Assembly: GCA_902604975.1 (NCBI GenBank)
Contig: CACLAY010000008.1
Coordinates: forward strand, 1 to 41,638
Source: an uncultured Pelagibacteraceae bacterium
GTDB taxonomy: Bacteria > Pseudomonadota > Alphaproteobacteria > Pelagibacterales > Pelagibacteraceae
Direction: 5' to 3'
Length of the DNA stretch: 41,638 nucleotides
In this document: piece by piece, positions 31,848 to 39,346 of the stretch
Layout: each line of letters opens with the position of its first letter
How positions within the stretch are numbered: the first letter of the stretch is position 1
Made by a program: the position numbers and the translations under genes
The notes under the pieces: model-generated
What the model was told of the DNA's origin: nothing
The model's database searches: none
Seen by the model: only the letters and a program-made list of their open reading frames with translations

Positions 31848-33038
31848 ATGCAAAGTTTTAAACTTAATGAAACAGATATTCTATCCAATCAAGACTGGAC
31901 ATTTCCTACTAACATTGCTTATGGTCCTGGTAGATTAAAAGAAATAGGAAGAATCTGTAATAATTTAGATATTAAAAATCCGTTAATAGTAACAGATAAA
32001 GGAAGTCCAAAATTACCATTTATCATTAATTTACAAAACTATTTAGCCAGCTCAAATATTAAATCAGATTTATTTTTTGATATATCTCCAAATCCTCGAG
32101 AGGATGAAATTTCAAATGGAGTAATAAAATTTAAAGATGGCAATCACGACTCAATAATTGCAATCGGTGGAGGTAGTGCAATGGATGGTGGTAAATTAAT
32201 ATGTCTTACAGCAAACAATGACGTACCACTTAGAGATTTTGAGTTTGAATTAACTCCTCCTATAATTAGTAAAGATAATCCTTTTCCAAAAATCATAACC
32301 ATTCCTACTACCGCAGGCACTGGTGCTGAAACAGAAATTTCAGCTATGGTTACTTATTTAAAAGAGGGCATGAAATTTTGTATGTGGCATCCAGATGTTA
32401 GACCTTCTTTAGCATTGTTAGATCCAGAACTAACTATTGGATTGCCAGCAAATTTAACGGCATGGACTGGTGCAGATGCTTTAATCCATGGCATAGAAGG
32501 TTATTGTGTTCCTGGTTTTAATCCAATGTGTGATGGTGCAGCTTTAGAAGGTTTATCTTTAATATCAAAATCTTTAGTCACAGCTGTAGAAGATCCCAGC
32601 AATATAGTTGCAAGAGGTGGAATGCATGTCGGATCTTGTTTAGCAGGAATTTCTTTTTTAAAAGGTTTAGGATTAGTACATGCTATAGCTCACATGGTTG
32701 GAGCTGAATATAATACTCATCACGGGCTAACCAATGCAATAATATTGCCTGTAGTTTTAAAATATAATCTTCCAGGCATGGAAGAAAAAGTTAAAAGAAT
32801 GTCAGAGGCTATGCAATTTAAAGATCATTCTGTAGATGCATTTATATCAAACATTGAAAACATTCTTGATAGAATTAAAATTCCAAAAAGTTTGAGCGAA
32901 ATTGGAGTCCCCGAGGATTGTGTTGATAGAATTGCTGAAAAATCAATGAAAGATCAAGCCTATGGACAAAATCCTAGAAAAGCAACTTTAGAAGAAATAA
33001 AGGAAATTACTCTAGCATCCATTAAAAAAGCTAGGTAA
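31848..33038 (+). CDS. Iron-containing (group III) alcohol dehydrogenase
   Basis: A 396-residue NAD(P)-dependent dehydrogenase. Nucleotide motif GGGSAMDGGK (107-116), 'TIPTTAGTGAETE', and metal ligands D210, H214 (GADALIHGIEGY), H278 (GLVHAIAH) and H292 (THHGLTNA); ligand spacing equals that of FucO-type enzymes (4, 64, 14). These act on primary alcohols, hydroxy acids or aldehydes; closest types by feel are 4-hydroxybutyrate and lactaldehyde dehydrogenases. It heads an operon with an amidase (12 bp on), an EamA permease and a homocysteine-methyltransferase-like protein. Substrate not assignable. Confidence 0.88.
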   Translation: MQSFKLNETDILSNQDWTFPTNIAYGPGRLKEIGRICNNLDIKNPLIVTDKGSPKLPFIINLQNYLASSNIKSDLFFDISPNPREDEISNGVIKFKDGNHDSIIAIGGGSAMDGGKLICLTANNDVPLRDFEFELTPPIISKDNPFPKIITIPTTAGTGAETEISAMVTYLKEGMKFCMWHPDVRPSLALLDPELTIGLPANLTAWTGADALIHGIEGYCVPGFNPMCDGAALEGLSLISKSLVTAVEDPSNIVARGGMHVGSCLAGISFLKGLGLVHAIAHMVGAEYNTHHGLTNAIILPVVLKYNLPGMEEKVKRMSEAMQFKDHSVDAFISNIENILDRIKIPKSLSEIGVPEDCVDRIAEKSMKDQAYGQNPRKATLEEIKEITLASIKKAR

Positions 33039-33050
33039 TAGTAAATTCTC

Positions 33051-34481
33051 ATGCTTGAAAATAAATCGGTTAAAGAAATTATTTCTTTAATCAAAACAAA
33101 AGAAGCCTCCATAAAAGAAGTTGTCATTTTTTATTTAGAAAGAATAAAAAAATATAACCCATCTTTAAATGCTATAGTCTCAATTAAAGAAGAGGAGCAA
33201 ATTATAAATGAAGCTAAGCACAAAGATGAAAAATTTGATGAAAGTAACCCGTTGTTTGGTCTACCTTTGGCATCAAAAGATTTATTAGATGTAGTTGGTT
33301 TTCCAACTACTTGTGGCTTTCCTGGATATAAAGATTACTTCCCAAAAAAAAATTCTATAATTGTTGATCGTCAAATAGATGCTGGTGGAATAATGATAGG
33401 AAAAACAAATACTGCAGAACTAGGTGTAGGTGCACATACAGCAAACAGACTATTTGGAATAACACCTAATGTATATGGTAATACTCAATCATCAGGAGGA
33501 TCAAGTGGTGGAGCCGGTGTGGCTGTTGCGGCTGAGTTACTACCCTTTGCAGATGGAACAGATATGATGGGTTCTTGCAGAACACCTGCAGCCTATGCAA
33601 ATGTTTATGGTTTTAGACCAACACCAGGACTTCTGCCTGACTATCGGACAAATGATAAGAAAAAGAATCTCCCAATTATCTCAACGCCCGGATGTCTTGC
33701 AAGAACACCAGATGATATGGCAATTCTTTTAGATGTAATAGCTGGAGAACATAAAGAAGATCCAATTTCTTTTAGTTTAACAAATTCATTTAAAGATACT
33801 AATATAAGTGATCAAGAATTTTCTAAAATAAAGATAGGGTGGTTATCTGACATGAATGGTAATTATCAATATGATCCTGATTTAGTTGAAATGTGTAATA
33901 AACAATTAAACAGTCTTGAAAAAAATAAAGTTGTAATTGAACACTTAAAACCAAATGTAGATGCTCATAAGTTATGGAATTGCTGGGGAACATTAAGAGC
34001 TAAAAGTATTTATGAGGATATTAATGAGGAAATTATTGCAATGAATATTAAAGATGTTAATCAAATGACCCCACAGGCTTTATGGGAATACAATAAGGGC
34101 ATTAAGCTAACAGAAGACGATGTAAAATTAGCTCTAAATTCAAGAATTGAACTATCAAATGATGTAAATAGTTTATTCGGTAGCTTTGATTTTTTAGCTC
34201 TACCATCTCAACAATCATTCCCTTTTGATAAAAATTTAAGACACCCTGAAAAAATTAATGATCAAATAATGGATACTTACCATAGATGGATCGAAATCCA
34301 TATATTTGCTAGTCTTTTTTACTTACCATCGATTTCATTACCTATTGGGTTTAACAAAGATGGATTTCCAATTGGCATACAAATTATTGCAAAAACAAAA
34401 GAAGATTTAAAAGTGATGTCTTTTGCAAAAAAATATGAGGAAATTTTTAATTTTTCAAATCATAAACCAAATCTAAATTAA
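33051..34481 (+). CDS. Amidase-signature family amidohydrolase
   Basis: A 476-residue amidase with the complete Ser-cisSer-Lys triad: K76 (LASKDLLDV), S151 (SGGSSGGAG) and S175 (DMMGSCRTPA). The spacings of 75 and 24 residues equal those of well-studied amidases such as FAAH. 'GVAVAAELLPFADGTDMMGS' is the signature block, with Met-Met where most have Gly/Ile-Gly. It hydrolyses an amide to acid and ammonia or amine. No GatB or GatC nearby, so not the tRNA amidotransferase GatA. Cotranscribed with the alcohol dehydrogenase and, sharing one base, the next permease, which suggests a small nitrogen-compound catabolic unit. Confidence 0.88.
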   Translation: MLENKSVKEIISLIKTKEASIKEVVIFYLERIKKYNPSLNAIVSIKEEEQIINEAKHKDEKFDESNPLFGLPLASKDLLDVVGFPTTCGFPGYKDYFPKKNSIIVDRQIDAGGIMIGKTNTAELGVGAHTANRLFGITPNVYGNTQSSGGSSGGAGVAVAAELLPFADGTDMMGSCRTPAAYANVYGFRPTPGLLPDYRTNDKKKNLPIISTPGCLARTPDDMAILLDVIAGEHKEDPISFSLTNSFKDTNISDQEFSKIKIGWLSDMNGNYQYDPDLVEMCNKQLNSLEKNKVVIEHLKPNVDAHKLWNCWGTLRAKSIYEDINEEIIAMNIKDVNQMTPQALWEYNKGIKLTEDDVKLALNSRIELSNDVNSLFGSFDFLALPSQQSFPFDKNLRHPEKINDQIMDTYHRWIEIHIFASLFYLPSISLPIGFNKDGFPIGIQIIAKTKEDLKVMSFAKKYEEIFNFSNHKPNLN

Positions 34482-35374
34482 TGGTCAGACATAAACATCA
34501 CTTTAAAATAGCTTTTGCATTAGCCATAGCTGCTGGATCATGGGGGGTTTATTGGCTCCCTCAAAGAATTTTAGAGGATGGTGGTCTTACTGGAGGTTGG
34601 GGAACTATTTCTCAAATGATGATTGGTATTATATTGCTTACACCTTTCTCTATATGGAGAAAATTTAAAGGCCGAACATCAGGATTAGAAATTCCCTTTG
34701 TTGGTTTTTTAACTGGTAGTGGTTTTATATGTTACGCTTTAAGTTTTTTATTAACAGATGTTGTTCGAGCATTGATCATGTTTTATATGATACCTATCTG
34801 GACAACAATATTTGAAATATATTTTTTAAAGAAAAGGCCTGGTTTAGAAAGAGTTTTAACGCTAAGTTTAGCGCTTGGAGGTTTGTGGGTTGTTTTCAGT
34901 CAATCTAATATTATACCATTACCACAAAATGCAGGAGATTTGTTGGCGTTGGTCGGAGGTGTACTTTTTGGAGCTGGCCTAGTACGTTTAGAAATTACAA
35001 AAACAGATGGTGTTTTTCCAGTAATATTTTCATTTTTTGTTTATGGAACAATATTTAATATATTTGCTGGCTTTATTTTAAAAGATTATCTAGGACCCAT
35101 GCCACCTATTGAAGCTTTTACATCAATGTTTACTTTTTTAGTTCTTATTTCAGTATTTTATTTTATTCCAACAGGGGTAGTTATCATGTGGTCACCCTCA
35201 GTTTTAGGAGCAGGTCTTTGTGCTATATTATATTTAAGCGAAGTAGTTGTTGGAGTTATTTCTGCTGGTATTTTAACAGATGAAACATTTGGTTGGCGAG
35301 AAGTTGTTGGAAGTACAATGATTGTATTAGGAGGAGTATTAGCCGTAGTGCTTGCACCAAAAGATGAAAAATAA
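34481..35374 (+). CDS. EamA/DMT-superfamily membrane transporter
   Basis: A 297-residue protein with about ten helices. It begins with a short His/Lys-rich cytoplasmic tail, then 'FALAIAAGSWGVYWLPQRIL' as helix 1, 'ALIMFYMIPIWTTIFEIYFL' (EamA helix 4 pattern), and ends 'MIVLGGVLAVVLAP'. The start codon shares its A with the amidase stop, and the next gene starts on the base after its own stop, so it is deeply embedded in the operon and likely moves the amidase or dehydrogenase substrate or product. The sequence is more diverged from the three other EamA proteins in the window than they are from typical DMT proteins. Confidence 0.83.
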   Translation: MVRHKHHFKIAFALAIAAGSWGVYWLPQRILEDGGLTGGWGTISQMMIGIILLTPFSIWRKFKGRTSGLEIPFVGFLTGSGFICYALSFLLTDVVRALIMFYMIPIWTTIFEIYFLKKRPGLERVLTLSLALGGLWVVFSQSNIIPLPQNAGDLLALVGGVLFGAGLVRLEITKTDGVFPVIFSFFVYGTIFNIFAGFILKDYLGPMPPIEAFTSMFTFLVLISVFYFIPTGVVIMWSPSVLGAGLCAILYLSEVVVGVISAGILTDETFGWREVVGSTMIVLGGVLAVVLAPKDEK

Positions 35375-36364
35375 ATGCTTTTTAAAGAAAAGTTAAAATC
35401 AAATTCAAAAATATTCTTAGATGGTGGAAACGGTTCTGAAATTGCAAAATTGGGAGGTGAAATGTCTCCTGCTTTTTCTGCCTTAGCCTCAATATTATCT
35501 CCAGAAATAGTAATTAAGGTTCATGAAAAGTTTATTGATGCTGGTTGTGATCTAATTACTGCAAATACTTTTAGTTCTACCAGACATAATCTTGAAAGTA
35601 TAAATCGTGGAGATGAAGTTAAAGAATTTATCATTCAATCATTAAAATTATCCAGACAAGCAATTCAAAATAAAGGTAAAGAAAGTAAAATTGGAATTGC
35701 TGGAAGTTTATCAAATTTTTTTTCACTGAAGGAAAATGAATTTGTACCAAATCCTAAGTTCATACCCTCTTTTAAACAGGAGGAACAAAATTATAAAGAA
35801 GCTGCAAAAATTCTGAAAGAGGAAGGGGTAGATATTTTAATTTTAGAAATGTTACTTGATATTGATCATTCAAAAATTCTATTGAATGCTGCCTTAGAAA
35901 CTGACTTGCCAGTTTGGGTTGGATTAAGTTCTTGTATAAGTAAATTTGATAATAGTGTAATTGGCAGAAATTTTAGCGCGGAAAAAGAAACTTCATTAAT
36001 TTATGATAAAACCAAATATAAAGAGCAACCAAAATTTATTCCTGATGATAAAATTGTACTATTAAATGACATTGTAAAATCCCTTACAAATATGGGAGGA
36101 GATGTTTATGGCATCATGCATACCTGGTTTGTAGATGCTTTTGAAGGATTGAATATAATTAAAAATAATTGGAATGGTCCGATGATGTTTTACCCTGAGA
36201 TACATAAATTTGATACAAAGTCCCATAAAGCTATTGTAACTTCTACAGAGGAAGAATTTGCTAATGAATGTGAAAAGTTAATTGACAACCAGATCCAAAT
36301 TATTGGCGGATGCTGTGGAGTTACAGACAAACATCTAAAAAAACTAATTGAGACCTATTCTTAA
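35375..36364 (+). CDS. Homocysteine S-methyltransferase family protein with an altered zinc site
   Basis: A 329-residue TIM-barrel protein: 'IFLDGGNGSEIAKLGGEM' at the N-terminus, 'VHEKFIDAGCDLITANTFS', 'GIAGSLSNF', 'ILEML' and the C-terminal zinc pair C313-C314 in IIGGCCG. In characterised members (MetH, BHMT, MmuM) the first zinc Cys lies in a G-x-N-C motif some 63-82 residues earlier. Here that place is 'YGIMHTW', with H249 sixty-four residues before C313 and no Cys. The enzyme may use a Cys-Cys-His zinc site or act on another thiol. It is last in the alcohol dehydrogenase - amidase operon. Methyl donors could be betaine or S-methylmethionine; undetermined. Confidence 0.82.
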   Translation: MLFKEKLKSNSKIFLDGGNGSEIAKLGGEMSPAFSALASILSPEIVIKVHEKFIDAGCDLITANTFSSTRHNLESINRGDEVKEFIIQSLKLSRQAIQNKGKESKIGIAGSLSNFFSLKENEFVPNPKFIPSFKQEEQNYKEAAKILKEEGVDILILEMLLDIDHSKILLNAALETDLPVWVGLSSCISKFDNSVIGRNFSAEKETSLIYDKTKYKEQPKFIPDDKIVLLNDIVKSLTNMGGDVYGIMHTWFVDAFEGLNIIKNNWNGPMMFYPEIHKFDTKSHKAIVTSTEEEFANECEKLIDNQIQIIGGCCGVTDKHLKKLIETYS

Positions 36365-36365
36365 T

Positions 36366-37529
36366 TTAATATTTTTTATTAACTAAATCTATCAGCATGT
36401 TTATCATATCAGTTTTATAGCTTTTTTTTGTTGCTGATTTCGTTTCTAGAACAGAAAAAAAAGCGGCTACATTCCCAGTTTTAAAATTAGTTGCAAGAAA
36501 CTGACCACCATACCCTGAGTGCCCAATCATATTGCCTGAAACCATTGTAGAATTTGAATAATATAAATATTTGTCTTTTGATAAATTCATATATTTGGGA
36601 CCTACATTAACAATTGTTTTGTTTAAAAATGATGAAGATCCAACTTTTCTATTATCAACACCCATTCCTTTTCTTGCGAAAAGTAAACCCATTCGTAAAA
36701 AGTCTCTTGTAATTAAGCAACCACCTCCAGACATCCAAGGCATACCATACCTATCTGATGCAATATATAACCCATCTTCAAATCCTGCAGCCTCAACTGC
36801 AGATAAAACCCAATCTCTTAAAGTTCTACCACTAACTTTTTCAATTATAAGTCCTACTACATCAGTATTTGCAGATTTATAAAAAGCATTTTCAGAATTA
36901 TTAATTAAACTTTTATTTTTAGATTTTTTAATTGTATTTAAATATTCTTCCTGGCTAAGATGATTTTTAAGATTTTTGGGCAGCCTCCATCCCCCAACAG
37001 GTTCATGCATAAAGGAAGATGAGTATGCCTTAGTATAATCTTCAGTATAAGAATTTATAACATTCATGTTTAAGACATCTTGGATCTTTGCATTTGCATA
37101 TCCGCTTCCAATTTTTGGCAAATAGTGAGAAACTTTTTTATTAAGATCTATTAAATTTTTCGTGACCAATTCTCCAATAAATAAATTAACGAACATTTTT
37201 GTAATGGACATAATTGTTTGAGGCTGATTTTTTTTAAAATCTTTGGCATATTTTTCAAATAATATATTTTGACGGTTACCAACAATTAATGAACAAAAAG
37301 ATTTATTTTTAGTCATCTTCTTTACTAAAGGAAACTTAGCGATAGTTTTATTTGGTTTAGAGTTTAATTTTAATATTAAATCAGATCTTAAAAAAATACT
37401 GTATCTATTGATTTTATGTAAATTTCTATAACCAAACCTTCTTGTTTTAGGAAGGTTCCATGAAGCTTTATTATCTTTAAGGGTGGTTAATTCTGGATTT
37501 CTAACAGAGACTAATTTTTTTTTCTTCAA
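36366..37529 (-). CDS. Serine hydrolase of the class C beta-lactamase/esterase family
   Basis: A 387-residue protein with the penicillin-recognising-fold motifs S108-I-T-K111, Y217 in 'FYKSANTD' and H337-S-G in 'MIGHSGYGG' (replacing KTG). The pattern is close to 6-aminohexanoate-dimer hydrolase (NylB) and esterase EstB-like proteins rather than true AmpC enzymes. There is no signal peptide, and a basic N-terminal stretch of about 75 residues precedes the domain, so it is probably cytoplasmic and acts on small amides or esters. It overlaps the MsrA-like gene by 4 bp and is last in a minus-strand operon. Confidence 0.82.
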   Translation of the reverse strand: MKKKKLVSVRNPELTTLKDNKASWNLPKTRRFGYRNLHKINRYSIFLRSDLILKLNSKPNKTIAKFPLVKKMTKNKSFCSLIVGNRQNILFEKYAKDFKKNQPQTIMSITKMFVNLFIGELVTKNLIDLNKKVSHYLPKIGSGYANAKIQDVLNMNVINSYTEDYTKAYSSSFMHEPVGGWRLPKNLKNHLSQEEYLNTIKKSKNKSLINNSENAFYKSANTDVVGLIIEKVSGRTLRDWVLSAVEAAGFEDGLYIASDRYGMPWMSGGGCLITRDFLRMGLLFARKGMGVDNRKVGSSSFLNKTIVNVGPKYMNLSKDKYLYYSNSTMVSGNMIGHSGYGGQFLATNFKTGNVAAFFSVLETKSATKKSYKTDMINMLIDLVNKKY

Positions 37530-37978
37530 TATTTTAATGATTTTTTTTGTTCGTATTTTTGGTGATAAGCTTCTGCTTTACAGTAATTTTTTTCTTTTGA
37601 TACCTTAGTTGAAACTTTTCCATCTAATTTACTGTTAACTTCGTTTAAAACTTTTTCTGCAATCTGTTTTTCTTCATCTGTGTTATAAAATATTTCTGAA
37701 CGGTATTGAATTCCCACATATGTACCCTGTCGGTTTACTTGAGTTGAGTCGTGTAATTCAAAAAATAAATTGACCATGTCCTCGTATGACTTTTCTTTTT
37801 CATCATACTCAACTTTGACAACTTCTATATGTCCTGTATCTCCACCACAAACTGCCTTGTATGTAACATTTGGCTCATCTCCACCACAGTAACCGCATTC
37901 TGTAGATATTATACCTTTGATGCCCTCATACTTTTTTTCGTCCCAAAAACAGCCAATACCGCCAATAAATGTTTTCAT
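37526..37978 (-). CDS. msrA: Peptide-methionine (S)-S-oxide reductase MsrA-like
   Basis: A 150-residue protein from the ATG at 37976-37978. The frame is open 24 codons further up, but that part would run into the preceding gene and reads as a basic non-family peptide; 'MKTFIGGIGCFW' is the normal MsrA start. Family features: nucleophile C10 in GCFW, 'GYCGGDEPNVTYKAVCGGDTGHIEVVKVEYD', 'FFELHDSTQVNRQGTYVGIQYRS'. Odd points: GCFW is followed by D-E-K, whereas family members usually have the catalytic Glu three residues after Trp, so the acid appears shifted by one or two places; and two extra Cys (28, 31 region) are present. Repairs oxidised methionine if active. Confidence 0.83.
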   Translation of the reverse strand: MKTFIGGIGCFWDEKKYEGIKGIISTECGYCGGDEPNVTYKAVCGGDTGHIEVVKVEYDEKEKSYEDMVNLFFELHDSTQVNRQGTYVGIQYRSEIFYNTDEEKQIAEKVLNEVNSKLDGKVSTKVSKEKNYCKAEAYHQKYEQKKSLKY

Positions 37979-37995
37979 TATTTTTAAAATATACT

Positions 37996-38910
37996 TTAGT
38001 TTTTTAAAATTGAAATTGCTTTTATTTCGTCTACACCGATCCCACAACACCCACCAATAATCTGAGCTCCATTTTTAATCCATGACTTAACTTCATTTAA
38101 ATATCCAGCTGGCGTCATGTCATCTACAAATCTCCAGTGTGGTTTTTCATAATAACCTTTATTTGGATATGCTCCTAATATTCCATCATAATTTTTCTTT
38201 GCAGTTTCAATTGCTTTTCCTGTAATATTTATATCTGAATGAGCAACCAATATTGGCCCATTGTGTAATTTTTTAAAATTATTTATGGATGTCTCAAAGT
38301 TTTCATAGACATGTGTATCAGAGTCAATTGTATCATTATATCCAAGCATTATATTTTTTTGATCATCCATTACGCATGATACAGATAACCAAACAGGTAT
38401 ATTTACTTTTGTGGAACAATTTAGCATTGTTTCAACTATGTCAGCTTGTGAAGACATAGCTTCTAAAATAATTAAGTCTACTCCAGCGTCAGATAAAATT
38501 TTTAGTTGTTCATCAAAACCAGGTATCATTGCTTTGATACCAAGTTTATAAAAGTTTCCAAAAGTTGATACACTTCCAGCTAATGTAGTATCTTTATTTG
38601 TATTTTCTATTGCTTCTCTTGCAACCTTAACACTTTTTTGATTGAATTTTTCTATAGAGTCTTCATAACCATATTGTCTCATTGATATTGGAGTAGTACT
38701 ATATGTATTAGTTGTAATTACATCGGCTCCAGCATTTATATAATCCTCATGCACTTTTCTAACTAATTCAGGATGATCAACAGAACACTTCCCACACCAC
38801 ATATGTTTATCCATCTCAGCACCATTTTTTTCTAGTTCTGCGCCCATACCACCATCTAAAATAATGATTTTATTGTTTTCTAATTTTGTCTTGATTGCGT
38901 CGTATGACAT
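37996..38910 (-). CDS. Homocysteine S-methyltransferase family protein with an altered zinc site (second copy)
   Basis: A 304-residue TIM-barrel protein with 'IIILDGGMGAELEKNGAEM', 'VHEDYINAGADVITTNTYS', 'LAGSVSTFG', 'ILEAMSS' and the zinc pair C288-C289 (IIGGCCGIG). As in the paralogue at 35375, the usual G-x-N-C cysteine is missing; the aligned place is 'ILVAHSDI', with H224 exactly 64 residues before C288. Two Cys at 39 and 42 (MWCGKCS) could make another metal site. It lies 5 bp after a VOC-family gene and is followed by msrA, so a link to sulfur or one-carbon metabolism is plausible. Methyl donor and acceptor are unknown. Confidence 0.82.
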   Translation of the reverse strand: MSYDAIKTKLENNKIIILDGGMGAELEKNGAEMDKHMWCGKCSVDHPELVRKVHEDYINAGADVITTNTYSTTPISMRQYGYEDSIEKFNQKSVKVAREAIENTNKDTTLAGSVSTFGNFYKLGIKAMIPGFDEQLKILSDAGVDLIILEAMSSQADIVETMLNCSTKVNIPVWLSVSCVMDDQKNIMLGYNDTIDSDTHVYENFETSINNFKKLHNGPILVAHSDINITGKAIETAKKNYDGILGAYPNKGYYEKPHWRFVDDMTPAGYLNEVKSWIKNGAQIIGGCCGIGVDEIKAISILKN

Positions 38911-38915
38911 AAATT

Positions 38916-39302
38916 TTATTCTTTACTATTTGTAAATGCGCAAATTTTATTTCCATCTAAATCACGAAGATAAGAATAATAAACTCCTGAGCCTTCTGGT
39001 CTTTCACCACCAGATCCCTCACTAGTTCCACCGGCTTTTAAACCTACCTCATGAAATTTATCCACGTGAGATCTTGATGAAGTTAAAAATGTGATTTGTG
39101 TTCCATTTCCAAAGGTAGCATCTTTTTTATTGAAAGGTTTAGTGACGTAAAACTCAATATCTTTGGTACCTTTTGCTCCATATGCAGCATAATCATCTTC
39201 TATTGTCTCGTTTCTATCTAAACCAATTACTTCTAAAACTTTGTCATAAAATGTAATAGCATCATTTAAATTATTAGTACCTACCATCACATAACCAATC
39301 AT
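38916..39302 (-). CDS. VOC (glyoxalase/dioxygenase-fold) family protein
   Basis: A 128-residue single-chain VOC protein with two beta-alpha-beta-beta-beta modules: 'YVMVGTNNLNDAITFYDKVL' opening the first and 'YYSYLRDLDGNKICAF' closing the second. The usual metal His of module 1 is replaced (YVMVG), while a Glu (IEFYV) remains, so metal binding and lyase activity are uncertain. Family members include glyoxalases, fosfomycin-resistance proteins and many of unknown role. It starts an operon with the homocysteine-methyltransferase-like gene, MsrA and the serine hydrolase, after a 44-bp gap from the ALDH stop. Confidence 0.82.
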   Translation of the reverse strand: MIGYVMVGTNNLNDAITFYDKVLEVIGLDRNETIEDDYAAYGAKGTKDIEFYVTKPFNKKDATFGNGTQITFLTSSRSHVDKFHEVGLKAGGTSEGSGGERPEGSGVYYSYLRDLDGNKICAFTNSKE

Positions 39303-39346
39303 ATAAACCCCTATTAACTAATTCTGATTATAATTTATTTAAGCTA

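Noticed and set aside
33051-34481. GatA subunit of the tRNA amidotransferase
   Set aside because: No gatB or gatC beside it, and the operon context is an alcohol dehydrogenase and a permease.
35340-35375. Possible SAM- or betaine-responsive riboswitch before the homocysteine-methyltransferase-like genes
   Set aside because: There is no room: one gene starts on the base after the preceding stop and the other (38910) only 5 bp after the VOC gene stop.
36366-37529. Beta-lactamase resistance gene
   Set aside because: The third motif is HSG in place of KTG and there is no signal peptide; it fits esterase or NylB-like hydrolases better.
37979-38050. Upstream extension of the MsrA-like gene by 24 codons
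   Set aside because: The added residues are basic and unlike MsrA, and they would run back into the end of the preceding gene.
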